Shown: positions 36,537 through 45,270, numbered from the stretch's first letter. The stretch is 64,000 nt of DNA from Negativicutes bacterium (GCA_009930275.1 RZYP01000005.1:1-64000), one strand, 5' to 3'. Notes: generated from the letters alone by a model not told the origin. A program made the numbers and translations.

Positions 36537-38696
36537 CTAGATAAGATTGCTTTCTTCCTGCATTCTTTCCGCTAAAAGCGAATATCTCTTTCTCATATCA
36601 TCATTGCCAACAGCGGTATTGACTGCCGCGCGGCTGCCAACCAATATTACCCGCTGCTTTGCTCTCGTAACGCCCGTATAAAACAAGTTTCGCTGCAAAA
36701 GCATATAATGGCTCGAAACCAGCGGTATTATGACCGTGCGATACTCACTGCCCTGCGCCTTGTGAACGCTCATCGCATAAGCCAACTGCAGCTCATCGAG
36801 CTCGCTTGGTGCATAATCAACCCTCTCTCCTTCAGGTCTTTCGGGAAAAAGCACGCTGATATTACGTCCATTGATTCCAACAATTTTACCTATATCTCCA
36901 TTAAAGACTTCTTTTTCGTAATTGTTGCGAATCTGCATAACCTTGTCGCCAGTGCGCAACAAACCGCTTGGGGTTGCAATCTCATCCTTACCCGGCTCCG
37001 GGGGGTTCATTCTTTCCTGAAGCAATTTGTTAAGGTTTGCGACGCCACAAGGGTTTTTATGCATGGGTGATAGCACTTGTACTGCTTCCCAGCCTTCACT
37101 GCGAGTAGTTTCCTCATATTTCTCAACCACATATTCGGCAGCCGCCGTTTCATTATCGAATTCAGCAAAACAAAAATCGCTGTCGCTTTCGCACTTAGGT
37201 TCCAGGCCCCGGTTAATCCTATGCGCGTTCATAACGATCGGGCTTAAGGCCGCCTGACGAAAAATACTGTTTAACCGAACAACCGGCATCATTTTGCTGC
37301 GAATGATGTCCTTTAATACTGTTCCGGGACCAACTGAGGGCAGCTGATCTACATCGCCAACAAGGATTAAGCGACAGCCAACGGATACCGCCTTCAGTAA
37401 GTTCTGAGCAAGGCTGATATCAAGCATCGAAGCCTCGTCAATGATAATGGCATCCGCTTCGAGAGGATTGTCCTCATTGCGTCCAAAAAAGTATGTGTCG
37501 CCATTAGGAGTATATTCCAACATTCTGTGCACAGTTGCTGCAGGGTGACCGGCAGATTCTGCCAATCGGCGTGCGGCACGCCCTGTTGGCGCTGCCAACA
37601 TTATCTTACAGCCAGCTTTTGCTAAAACTGCCAATATTCCTTTAACCACGGTTGTTTTACCGGTACCGGGACCACCGGTCAATATGAAAACACCGTGTTC
37701 CAATGACGCTCTAATGGCTTCAACTTGCGCCTCCGCTAGTTGAAGGCCGGCCTCTTTTTCCCACTGTTCGATTATCTTCTGATAATCTACACGCCATATT
37801 CTATTTACTTTATCACGTAGATAAAGCAACCTGCGGGCGACTCCTGTTTCAGCACGATAAAGGTACTCAGGATAAACTAGCCTTACTCCCCCCAATTCCT
37901 CCGTCCTCAGCAAATCTTCAGCAATTAGTTTCTTGAAAATATCATATACCTCAGAATACTCTATCAGCAAAAGACGAGCTGTTTCGGCAAGTAACTTTTC
38001 CTCAGGCAAGCAAGTATGTCCGGCAGAAGCTGCCTGAGTCAGTGCAAACTCAATACCTGCCTTAATCCTATCCGGGTGCCCGGCCTGCAAGCCCATCGTC
38101 ACAGCCAGCCTATCCGCCGTCTTAAAACCAATTCCGACAACATCAGTCGCCAGGCAATAAGGATTCGTTTCTATTCTCCGCAAAGCGGTAGCACCATATT
38201 TTGCCTTTATCTTTGGTGCATAGTTTGAACTGATACCATGCTCCTCTAAAAACAGCATCAATTCTTTCATATCCGAAAGTTCTGCATAGGAGGAGGCAAT
38301 AGTCTTTGCCTTCTTTGTCCCAATCCCAACTACTTCGGTTAAGCGGTGAGGGTCTTCTCCCAAGACTTTCAGCGTATCTGCTCCGAACTGCTCGACTATT
38401 CTGGCCGCCATTGATTTGCCAACCCCATGTATTGCACCAGAACCTAAAAACCGCTCAATTCCGACAACGGATGACGGTTGCAGCGTTTGGCAAACAGAAG
38501 CTTGAAACTGCTTGCCAAACCTCGGATGCTCCGACCAGCGCCCGATTAATTTGACCTGTTCTCCTAAAAAGGGTGGTAATCCCTTATAAACTACCGATAC
38601 CTTTTCCATGCGCCCACTGCGAACCCTGAAAACAGAAAATTTACCATCGTTTGCTTGGAAAACTATATTCTCTATTGTCGCTTCCAACTCATCCAT
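36537..38696 (-). CDS. recD2: RecD2-type DNA helicase
   Basis: A 719-residue SF1B helicase of the RecD/TraA (RecD2) family, acting without RecBC in repair and replication-fork stability. It has an N-terminal OB-like region, helix-hairpin-helix repeats (about 90-190), Walker A GGPGTGKTTVVKG near residue 350, Walker B IIDEASMLD, VGDVDQLPSVGPG, and C-terminal AYAMSVHKAQGSEY and FYTGVTRAKQRV. The ATG at 38696 follows GGTGGTGAT and gives the usual short N-terminus. Confidence 0.95.
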   Translation of the reverse strand: MDELEATIENIVFQANDGKFSVFRVRSGRMEKVSVVYKGLPPFLGEQVKLIGRWSEHPRFGKQFQASVCQTLQPSSVVGIERFLGSGAIHGVGKSMAARIVEQFGADTLKVLGEDPHRLTEVVGIGTKKAKTIASSYAELSDMKELMLFLEEHGISSNYAPKIKAKYGATALRRIETNPYCLATDVVGIGFKTADRLAVTMGLQAGHPDRIKAGIEFALTQAASAGHTCLPEEKLLAETARLLLIEYSEVYDIFKKLIAEDLLRTEELGGVRLVYPEYLYRAETGVARRLLYLRDKVNRIWRVDYQKIIEQWEKEAGLQLAEAQVEAIRASLEHGVFILTGGPGTGKTTVVKGILAVLAKAGCKIMLAAPTGRAARRLAESAGHPAATVHRMLEYTPNGDTYFFGRNEDNPLEADAIIIDEASMLDISLAQNLLKAVSVGCRLILVGDVDQLPSVGPGTVLKDIIRSKMMPVVRLNSIFRQAALSPIVMNAHRINRGLEPKCESDSDFCFAEFDNETAAAEYVVEKYEETTRSEGWEAVQVLSPMHKNPCGVANLNKLLQERMNPPEPGKDEIATPSGLLRTGDKVMQIRNNYEKEVFNGDIGKIVGINGRNISVLFPERPEGERVDYAPSELDELQLAYAMSVHKAQGSEYRTVIIPLVSSHYMLLQRNLFYTGVTRAKQRVILVGSRAAVNTAVGNDDMRKRYSLLAERMQEESNLI

Positions 38697-38757
38697 AATT
38701 ATCACCACCGTTGCCGAACTTATGTTCTTTATTATAGCATACTTCAAAGGCCTCATT

Positions 38758-38786
38758 TTGACATTCCACGGCCAATACGCTATAAT
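38758..38786 (+). promoter_or_regulatory. Promoter of the SpeD-like operon
   Basis: Perfect consensus TTGACA (38758-38763), 17-nt spacer, TATAAT (38781-38786), 44 nt upstream of the GTG start. Confidence 0.85.
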
Positions 38787-38830
38787 AGAGCGAAACTTAG
38801 ATATATTATACATTTGGAAGGAGTTTTCCC

Positions 38831-39289
38831 GTGAAATTTAAAGGCACGCAAATCGTTATAGATATGTACAGCTGCAAAGATGAAATAGTCTCCGATTGTA
38901 AAAAAGTCGAGGCAATTTTACAGAAAGCAGTAGAAGATTATAAAATTGGTGCATATTCCATCTGCTATAATCTTGATGATAATGGTGAATATTCCTTCAG
39001 TATTCCTTGCAAGCGAGGACACATAAATTTGCATGTCTACCCAGAACTCGATTTTGCAGCTATCGACATTTTCACCTGCAACGATGAAGCCGACCCCGAT
39101 CGTTTGGCCAATTTTCTTAAAAAACAATTTTCCCCGGATAAATCGAAAATAACCTTTTTGCAACGCGGTGACTTCGGTTCTCAAAATGACATGAAGCCAA
39201 GGCGCAAATCACAGGTTAAAACAATACACCGTGCCAGGAATGCCGGCAACAGACTTTTGAGAATAGTGATGAAGCCAAAATCGGAATAA
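38831..39289 (+). CDS. S-adenosylmethionine decarboxylase-like protein lacking the pyruvoyl serine
   Basis: A 152-residue protein with the SpeD/SpeH fold signature: N-terminal strand GTQIVIDMYSC, HINLHVYPE and FAAIDIFTC align with the family core ESHLTIH...PE...TC. In real enzymes the Glu-Ser bond before His self-cleaves and Ser becomes the pyruvoyl cofactor. Here the aligned residues are Arg62 and Gly63, before His64, so self-processing should be impossible; the catalytic Cys83 and His68 remain. A basic tail follows (about 118-152). It may be a pseudoenzyme or have a new function. GTG start after AAGGAG, behind a consensus promoter; HAD and pentapeptide genes follow. Confidence 0.8.
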   Translation: MKFKGTQIVIDMYSCKDEIVSDCKKVEAILQKAVEDYKIGAYSICYNLDDNGEYSFSIPCKRGHINLHVYPELDFAAIDIFTCNDEADPDRLANFLKKQFSPDKSKITFLQRGDFGSQNDMKPRRKSQVKTIHRARNAGNRLLRIVMKPKSE

Positions 39290-39323
39290 TTGACCGGTTA
39301 GATTAGAATTTCAGGAGGCAGCA

Positions 39324-40013
39324 ATGAAATATTTGTTCTGGGACATCGACGGCACTCTTCTTCTCTCTGCCCGTGCCGGCATAGATGCTCTCAAAGAAGC
39401 TATACGTATCCGCTATAATAACAGCGATTTTAATTTCTCTCATGAACTTGCCGGCTGTACAGATTCTCATATAATTAAAACCGCTATTACAGATTTGAAG
39501 GGAAGCTGCCGAGCTTCTGACGCCGCAGGTTTATTAATTTTGTATCACAGACTTTTACCGGATTCCCTTAAATCACACCCTGGGTACCTTCTGCCAAATG
39601 TCAAAAATGTTTTAACCTATTTGAACCAGAACGATACCGGCTATACTTCGGCTCTTTTAACGGGAAACGCGGGACATGCTGCGCATATGAAGTTAAAACA
39701 CTATGGGATTGAGAGTTTCTTCGATTATAACCTCAGTGCCTTCGGTGAATTGAGCGAAGACCGCACGACACTGGCCAAAGTTGCTTTTCAAAGGCTTTAT
39801 ATTCAAAATCCGAATATAAAACCAGAAGAAATCACCATTATCGGCGACACGCCGCATGATATCAGATGTGCTCATGCGATTGGTGCCCGTTCTCTTATTA
39901 TTCTGGCTGGTTCTTCTTATAGTGAAGATGATCTGAAAAAGCACAACCCGTGGAAAATGATCCCACAGCTTCCAGATAATTCGCAGGACTTTCTGGCCGA
40001 ATTGGCGGAATAG
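39324..40013 (+). CDS. HAD family phosphatase (Gph/YjjG-like)
   Basis: A 229-residue cytoplasmic HAD hydrolase. Motif I FWDIDGTLLLS, motif II ALLTGNAG, motif III lysine region, motif IV TIIGDTPHDIRCAHAIGA. The helical cap lies between motifs I and II, as in phosphoglycolate phosphatase relatives. Substrate unknown. Ribosome site AGGAGG; 34 nt after the SpeD-like gene. Confidence 0.9.
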   Translation: MKYLFWDIDGTLLLSARAGIDALKEAIRIRYNNSDFNFSHELAGCTDSHIIKTAITDLKGSCRASDAAGLLILYHRLLPDSLKSHPGYLLPNVKNVLTYLNQNDTGYTSALLTGNAGHAAHMKLKHYGIESFFDYNLSAFGELSEDRTTLAKVAFQRLYIQNPNIKPEEITIIGDTPHDIRCAHAIGARSLIILAGSSYSEDDLKKHNPWKMIPQLPDNSQDFLAELAE

Positions 40014-40022
40014 GAGTTGGCT

Positions 40023-40766
40023 ATGAGAAAAAAGATGCTTGTTTTTACTTGTGTTTTAATGCTTAATTCAATGCCTGCACTTGCTTACAATCAAGTTGAT
40101 CTTGACAATCTGCTTAAAACGGGCAATTGCCCTCAAGGCGATCTTTCCGGGGCTCAATTGATTAACGCAAATTTGACTTATGCGGACTTGTCCGGTGCTG
40201 ACCTTAGTTTTACAAACTTAGAAGGTGCTGACCTTGAAGGTGCTTCCTTCGCCGGTGCCAAATTAGTCAAGGCAAACCTGAAAAGGGTTTATGCCGAATG
40301 CGCCAATCTTTCCGGGGCTGATTTATCCCATGCCAACCTAAGAGATGCAATCTTTTCCCGTGCCAATTTTTCTGGAGCAAATGCCTTTCGCGCTAGCTTC
40401 AACCATACATTAATTGACTTCGCGTCTTTTCGTTCCGCTAATGCTCAGGAAGCGACCTTCGATTATGCTGACGGTTACTTTACTGACTTTGGAACTGCCA
40501 ATCTGGCAAATTCCTGGTTTTACCAATCTGATTTACGCAAAGCTGATTTTTCCTCCGCAAATTTGTATAACGCGAAACTGCAAAAAGCTGATTTGACCGA
40601 AGCTAATCTGCGCAGCGCAAATCTTACTAACAGCATTTTGCGTGACGCAAATTTATCAAAAGCAAACCTTGACTGTGCCACACTCGAAAATGCAAATATG
40701 ATTGGCGCCAAAACTGACGAAACCCGTTTTGGCAAAGCCATTATGAGCAATATTAAAATTAAGTAG
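40023..40766 (+). CDS. Exported pentapeptide-repeat protein
   Basis: A 247-residue protein with signal peptide (MRKKMLVFTCVLMLNSMPALA) and then about 35-40 A(D/N)LXX pentapeptides from residue 40 to 240, predicting a right-handed quadrilateral beta-helix outside the cytoplasm. Such repeats are scaffolds and sometimes mimic DNA, but an exported copy cannot do the latter; its role is unknown. ATG at 40023 follows AGGAG. Last gene of the three-gene operon. Confidence 0.9.
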   Translation: MRKKMLVFTCVLMLNSMPALAYNQVDLDNLLKTGNCPQGDLSGAQLINANLTYADLSGADLSFTNLEGADLEGASFAGAKLVKANLKRVYAECANLSGADLSHANLRDAIFSRANFSGANAFRASFNHTLIDFASFRSANAQEATFDYADGYFTDFGTANLANSWFYQSDLRKADFSSANLYNAKLQKADLTEANLRSANLTNSILRDANLSKANLDCATLENANMIGAKTDETRFGKAIMSNIKIK

Positions 40767-40776
40767 CTAAATAAAT

Positions 40777-40816
40777 AAAAAAGGCTGTATATACTATCGT
40801 ATATACAGCCTTTTTT
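40777..40816. terminator. Bidirectional terminator between the pentapeptide gene and purH-type gene
   Basis: 12-bp stem GGCTGTATATAC/GTATATACAGCC (40783-40794 with 40799-40810) with A6 and T6 flanks. Confidence 0.92.
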
Positions 40817-40817
40817 A

Positions 40818-41993
40818 TTAATGATGGAACAGTCTCAAACCAGTAAAGGCCATGGCCATATTATATTTATCGCATGTTTCGATAACATTATCATCACGAA
40901 TTGAACCGCCGGCCTGCGCAATAAACTCAACACCGCTGCGATGGGCTCGCTCTATATTGTCGCCAAAAGGGAAAAAGGCATCAGAACCAAGAGCCACGCC
41001 TTTTAAGGTTGCCAACCACGCCTTCTTTTCTTCCCTGCTTAAGCGTTCCGGTTTTTCCGTGAAAAATCTTTCCCAAACGCCATCTGCCAAAACATCCATA
41101 TCGTCTTCGGAAATATAAACATCTATCGTATTATCCCTGTCCGGGCGGCCGATGCTGTCTTTAAAGGGCAAGGATAAAACCTTCGGATTCTGGCGTAAAT
41201 ACCAGTTATCTGCTTTGCTTCCCGCCAAACGCGTACAATGTACACGGGACTGCTGGCCGGCGCCGATTCCTATCGCCTGTCCGTCTTTTACATAACAGAC
41301 AGAATTGGACTGCGTATACTTCAGGGTAATCAAGGAAATAAGAAGATCCCTGGCCGCACTTGCAGGAATTTCCTTGTTGGCAGTCGGTCTGTTTGCAAAA
41401 AGTTCTTCAGTAATTTTCACTTCGTTACGACCCTGCTCAAAGGTTATGCCAAAAACATCCTTGCTTTCGACAGGTTCAGGTACATAGTTGGGATCTATCT
41501 TTATAACGTTATATGTCCCTTTGCGTTTCGTCTTGAGAATTTCCAATGCTTTATCAGTATATCCGGGAGCGATAACTCCGTCGGAAACTTCTCGGGCAAG
41601 CATTTTTGCTGTTTGTTCGTCGCAGATATCAGAAAGAGCTACAAAATCACCATAAGAAGACATTCTATCCGCACCACGCGCCCTGGCATAGGCATTGGCC
41701 AAAGGTGACAATTCTAAATCGTCGACATAATAAATCTTTTTCAATACATCCGACAATGGCAAGCCAACGGCCGCACCCGCCGGGCTGACATGTTTAAAAG
41801 ACGCCGCTGCGGGAAGCCCAGTAGCCTCTTTCAATTCCTTAACCAATTGCCAGCTGTTAAAAGCGTCAAGAAAATTAATGTAACCAGGCCGTCCATTCAA
41901 CACCTCTACCGGCAAGTCGCTGCCATTCTTCATGTATATGCGCGCCGGATCTTGATTAGGGTTGCAGCCGTACTTTAATTTAAGTTCTTTCAT
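40818..41993 (-). CDS. purH: AICAR formyltransferase, stand-alone (PurH C-terminal type)
   Basis: A 391-residue protein with only the AICAR transformylase domain of PurH, which formylates AICAR with 10-formyl-THF in purine synthesis. Motifs are LKYGCNPNQDPARIY, SFKHVSPAGAAVG, SNSVCYVKDGQAIGIGAGQQSRVHCTRLAG region and SDAFFPFGDNIERAH. Bifunctional PurH is ~510 residues with an N-terminal cyclohydrolase that is absent here, so IMP cyclisation must be done elsewhere. Ribosome site AGGAGG; transcribed behind a ZTP riboswitch. Confidence 0.93.
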   Translation of the reverse strand: MKELKLKYGCNPNQDPARIYMKNGSDLPVEVLNGRPGYINFLDAFNSWQLVKELKEATGLPAAASFKHVSPAGAAVGLPLSDVLKKIYYVDDLELSPLANAYARARGADRMSSYGDFVALSDICDEQTAKMLAREVSDGVIAPGYTDKALEILKTKRKGTYNVIKIDPNYVPEPVESKDVFGITFEQGRNEVKITEELFANRPTANKEIPASAARDLLISLITLKYTQSNSVCYVKDGQAIGIGAGQQSRVHCTRLAGSKADNWYLRQNPKVLSLPFKDSIGRPDRDNTIDVYISEDDMDVLADGVWERFFTEKPERLSREEKKAWLATLKGVALGSDAFFPFGDNIERAHRSGVEFIAQAGGSIRDDNVIETCDKYNMAMAFTGLRLFHH

Positions 41994-42017
41994 CAGGTAT
42001 TCCTCCTTCTTTATATG

Positions 42018-42110
42018 AAAAAAGCCGCCAATCCAGGCTGCTTTTGCCCAGACGGTCGGCCGCTACCAGTCATACTCCATGTGGTTATCCACTTCCGTCA
42101 GTTATATGAC
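42018..42110 (-). promoter_or_regulatory. ZTP (pfl) riboswitch with overlapping terminator
   Basis: Minus-strand leader of the purH-type gene. Stem GTCATA/TATGAC (42105-42110 with 42069-42074) encloses AACTGACGGA and a GTGG/CCAC hairpin, followed by the conserved CCGACCGTCTGGGC domain (42046-42059). GCCGACCGTCTGGGC can instead pair with GCCTGGATTGGCGGC (13 of 15 positions), followed by T6, forming a terminator. Ligand binding (ZMP/ZTP, the AICAR signal) should hold the conserved domain and permit transcription. Confidence 0.9.
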
Positions 42111-42123
42111 TTCTCTAGCTTCG

Positions 42124-42152
42124 ATTATACATTTCACTACCTTCTTTGTCAA
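42124..42152 (-). promoter_or_regulatory. Promoter of the ZTP-controlled purH-type gene
   Basis: TTGACA (42147-42152), 17-nt spacer, TATAAT (42124-42129) on the minus strand; start near 42117. Confidence 0.85.
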
Positions 42153-42236
42153 TCAGAAGAAAGGGGCGCAACAACTTATCTATATCTATTAAATTATAGG
42201 CCACATTAGCAAGTTATGGTTTTCTATCGGGCAATT

Positions 42237-42327
42237 GGCAAAGAGTTCCTCTGGCCGCTTCCACACGCGACGATCCGCCTGCAAGCAGTCGGTCGCTGAT
42301 GTGCAGCAGGCCCGTCACTTCTTTGTC
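42237..42327 (+). ncRNA. Two-copy structured RNA element, copy A
   Basis: About 91 nt nearly identical to 63833-63927. Nested helices on the plus strand: GGCAAAG/CTTTGTC (42237-42243 with 42321-42327), GGCC/GGCC (42253-42256 with 42309-42312), CAC/GTG plus GCGAC/GTCGC (42262-42271 with 42292-42303), and a CGCCTG-CAAG-CAGTCG hairpin. The two outer helices keep pairing in copy B through compensatory changes. Plus strand is favoured because two pairs are G-U or U-G, which would be mismatches in the complementary RNA. Family unknown. Confidence 0.6.
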
Positions 42328-42482
42328 CCTTGCCACTCTCTGATTTATATTTTAGTTAACAACTTTTGGCACATAAAGTCATTTTCATCTTTACCTTAAC
42401 TCTTGAAAAAATTGGTCTTTGCCTGCTGTAGCTTGTGTATTCTGTGTTACAATAATAATTATCCGAAGGGAGATGTTTTGGA

Positions 42483-43376
42483 ATGACTCTCTGTTATATA
42501 TGTCCTCATCGCTGCGGCGTCGACCGCCCTGAAAACTTAGCCAGTGCTGGCACGTTTGGTTCCTGCGGCTGCGGTATGAAACCTATAGTAGCGCGCGCTG
42601 GCCTGCATATGTGGGAAGAGCCCTGCATAAGCGGCACACGCGGTTCAGGTACAGTTTTTTTCAGCGGCTGCAACCTGCATTGTGTCTTTTGCCAAAACCA
42701 TGAAATCAGTTGTGAAGGCTTCGGCAAAGAAATAACCATAGAACGCCTGCAAGCAATATACAATGAACTTATTGCAAAAGGCGCCCATAATATCAATCTG
42801 GTCACTCCGACGCACTTCACAAATGCTATTATCGAAAGCCTCCAGGAGAAATTGCCCGTGCCTGTCGTCTATAATACCAGCGGCTTCGAAACCGTCGATA
42901 CATTGCGAAAATTACAGGGCAAGGTCCAAATCTACCTGCCCGACTTCAAATACTCTGATAATATCGCTGCCATCAAATACAGCAACGCACCCGATTATTT
43001 CCGTATTGCCGCGGCAGCCATCAAAGAAATGTATCGCCAAACCGGTGACTACCATCTTGATGATGAGGGTATCCTGCAAAGCGGTGTGGTAGTCCGTCAT
43101 CTTATTCTGCCAGGCAATATCGAAAACAGCAAGGGCGTCATTGATTGGGTAGCAAAAAACTTCAAGCAAGGGCAAATACTCTTCAGCCTCATGCACCAGT
43201 ATATTCCTTGCGGCGACGCTTACAAGTATCCTGAAATTAACCGAAAGGTTTCCAAGGAGGAATACGAAGAAGTTGAAAACTACCTTTTTGCATCGGGCAT
43301 CGAAGATGGCTTTGTGCAGGAGGAAGACGCTGCCAGTAATGAATTCGTGCCAATATTCGATGGCTCAGGCATATAA
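42483..43376 (+). CDS. PflX-like radical SAM protein (pyruvate formate-lyase activating enzyme family)
   Basis: A 297-residue COG1313-type protein. A Cys-rich N-terminus (CYICPHRCGVDR and GSCGCG) precedes the radical SAM motif CNLHCVFCQNHEIS near residue 64. Later motifs are VTPTHFTNAI, YNTSGFET and YLPDFKYSD. Members resemble PFL-activating enzymes, but the target is unknown and no PFL gene is nearby. Ribosome site AAGGGAG. Its upstream gap holds element copy A. Confidence 0.88.
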   Translation: MTLCYICPHRCGVDRPENLASAGTFGSCGCGMKPIVARAGLHMWEEPCISGTRGSGTVFFSGCNLHCVFCQNHEISCEGFGKEITIERLQAIYNELIAKGAHNINLVTPTHFTNAIIESLQEKLPVPVVYNTSGFETVDTLRKLQGKVQIYLPDFKYSDNIAAIKYSNAPDYFRIAAAAIKEMYRQTGDYHLDDEGILQSGVVVRHLILPGNIENSKGVIDWVAKNFKQGQILFSLMHQYIPCGDAYKYPEINRKVSKEEYEEVENYLFASGIEDGFVQEEDAASNEFVPIFDGSGI

Positions 43377-43416
43377 AAATCCCGTCAACATTTTCTGTTG
43401 ACGGGATTACTTTTTT
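43376..43416. terminator. Bidirectional terminator between the radical SAM gene and glmS
   Basis: Stem AATCCCGTCAAC/GTTGACGGGATT with 7-nt loop and A5/T6 flanks. Confidence 0.92.
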
Positions 43417-45244
43417 ACTCAACTGTAACAGATTTTGCTAGATTTCTCGGTTTATCAACGTCACAACCCCTGGTCAGAGCCGCATAATAAGCCAATAACT
43501 GCAAAGGTAATACGGAAAGCAACGGGGTCAGATATTTTTCTGCCCGCGGTATGAAAATAACATGATCAGCATATTTAGCAATGCTGTCATCACCCTCCAG
43601 CGCAATTGCAATTACAACTGCATCCCTGGCTTTAACTTCCTGCAGGTTGCTGATGGTTTTGTCATAAACGTCAGATTGAGTGGCAAGCACAATAACAGGA
43701 ACGCCCTCTACTATCAAAGCAAGGGTACCATGTTTTAATTCTCCGGCTGCATAAGCTTCGGCGTGAATGTAGGAAATCTCCTTCATTTTTAACGCGCCTT
43801 CCAAAGCCACCGCATAGTCTAAAGAACGTCCAAGATAGAAGACATCTTCACTATTGCCGTACTTGGTAGCGAACACTTTCAACTGCTCAACATTTTCCAG
43901 AAGCTCGTGAATTTGTTCAGGAATCATTTTGATGGCGGCAACAAGTTCTTTTGCCCTATCCTTGTGCAGTGTACCTTTAATTTCTCCGACATACACAGAC
44001 AGCATCAACATCAACAATAACTGTGTAGTATAAGCCTTAGTCGAAGCAACAGCTATTTCAGGGCCGGCGTAAGTATATACCACCTGGTCAGCTTCGCGAG
44101 CTATCGAAGAACCAACAACGTTGGTAACAGCCAAAGTTCGAGAACCAAGACGCCTGGCTTCTTTTAAAGCTGCTAATGTATCACTTGTCTCACCTGACTG
44201 GCTAATAATTATAGTTAAGCAATTGCTGTCAATAATTGGCGAACGATAACGAAACTCACTGGCAATGTCGACTTCAACCGGTACTCGCGCCAGTTGTTCG
44301 AAATAATACTTGCCGACCATTCCCGCATGATATGCTGTGCCACAAGCAACTATAAAGATTTTATTAATATCAGCGAAATCCTCAGCTGTCCAATTCAGTT
44401 CAGGAAACTCTATGCAGCTGCCATCTTTCGATACGCGTCCTGTCATAGTATCGCGCATAGCCTTTGGCTGTTCGTATATCTCTTTCAGCATGAAGTGCTC
44501 AAAACCGCCTTTTTCGGCTGCTTCGGCATTCCAGTTGACTTCAAATACTTTCTTGCTTATCGGCGTACCATGAATGTCTTGTACCCAGACGGCATCCTTG
44601 GTAACGGTTGCGATTTCGCCGTCATTCATGATGTATGTCCGACGCGTCTTTGCGATTATCGCCGGAATATCAGAAGCAATAAAATTTTCACCATTGCCCA
44701 GGCCGATGACAAGCGGATTATCCTTTTTGGTACAAATAAGCTTGTCTGGTTCCTTAGCACACAGGAAAACAAGTGAATACGAACCTTCGATCATACCAAG
44801 TACTTTTTTGACAGTCTCTTCAAAATCTCCGGTATAATATTCTTCCATCAAATGTGCTACGACCTCGGAGTCAGTTTCAGAGAGGAAAACATGTCCTTTC
44901 TCTAAAAGAGCCTCTTTTAAAACGAGGTAGTTTTCGATAATGCCATTGTGAACAACAACGAATTCACCGGAAGCATTCGCATGAGGATGCGCATTCCTGT
45001 CTGACGGGCGGCCGTGCGTTGCCCAACGCGTATGCCCTATCCCCATTGTGCCTTCCGGCATTTGACCTGCCAATTTTTGGCGCAGTGCTTCAAGACGCCC
45101 CACGCATTTTTCTATACGAATCTTTCCTTTTTCAAAAACCGCAATACCAGCGGAATCATACCCGCGATATTCCAGCTTGCTCATACCATCCAATAAAAAC
45201 GGGGCAGCTTGTTTATCCCCTATATAACCGACAATCCCACACAT
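43415..45244 (-). CDS. glmS: Glutamine-fructose-6-phosphate aminotransferase
   Basis: A 609-residue GlmS making glucosamine-6-phosphate for wall synthesis. Cys2 (MCGIVGYIG) is the glutaminase nucleophile; GHTRWATHG and HNGIIENY complete the Ntn domain; two SIS domains follow (IFIVACGTAYHAG and SQSGETSDT; FYLGRSLDYAVALEGALKMKE region) and the terminus is LAKSVTVE. Controlled by the glmS ribozyme in its leader, which responds to its own product. Ribosome site AGGAGGGCG. Confidence 0.98.
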   Translation of the reverse strand: MCGIVGYIGDKQAAPFLLDGMSKLEYRGYDSAGIAVFEKGKIRIEKCVGRLEALRQKLAGQMPEGTMGIGHTRWATHGRPSDRNAHPHANASGEFVVVHNGIIENYLVLKEALLEKGHVFLSETDSEVVAHLMEEYYTGDFEETVKKVLGMIEGSYSLVFLCAKEPDKLICTKKDNPLVIGLGNGENFIASDIPAIIAKTRRTYIMNDGEIATVTKDAVWVQDIHGTPISKKVFEVNWNAEAAEKGGFEHFMLKEIYEQPKAMRDTMTGRVSKDGSCIEFPELNWTAEDFADINKIFIVACGTAYHAGMVGKYYFEQLARVPVEVDIASEFRYRSPIIDSNCLTIIISQSGETSDTLAALKEARRLGSRTLAVTNVVGSSIAREADQVVYTYAGPEIAVASTKAYTTQLLLMLMLSVYVGEIKGTLHKDRAKELVAAIKMIPEQIHELLENVEQLKVFATKYGNSEDVFYLGRSLDYAVALEGALKMKEISYIHAEAYAAGELKHGTLALIVEGVPVIVLATQSDVYDKTISNLQEVKARDAVVIAIALEGDDSIAKYADHVIFIPRAEKYLTPLLSVLPLQLLAYYAALTRGCDVDKPRNLAKSVTVE

Positions 45245-45270
45245 GTGAGCGCCCTCCTAAAAAAAATATT

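Noticed and set aside
38696..38757. Promoter for recD2
   Set aside because: A TATAAT is present on the minus strand but no -35 of any quality lies 15-19 nt upstream.
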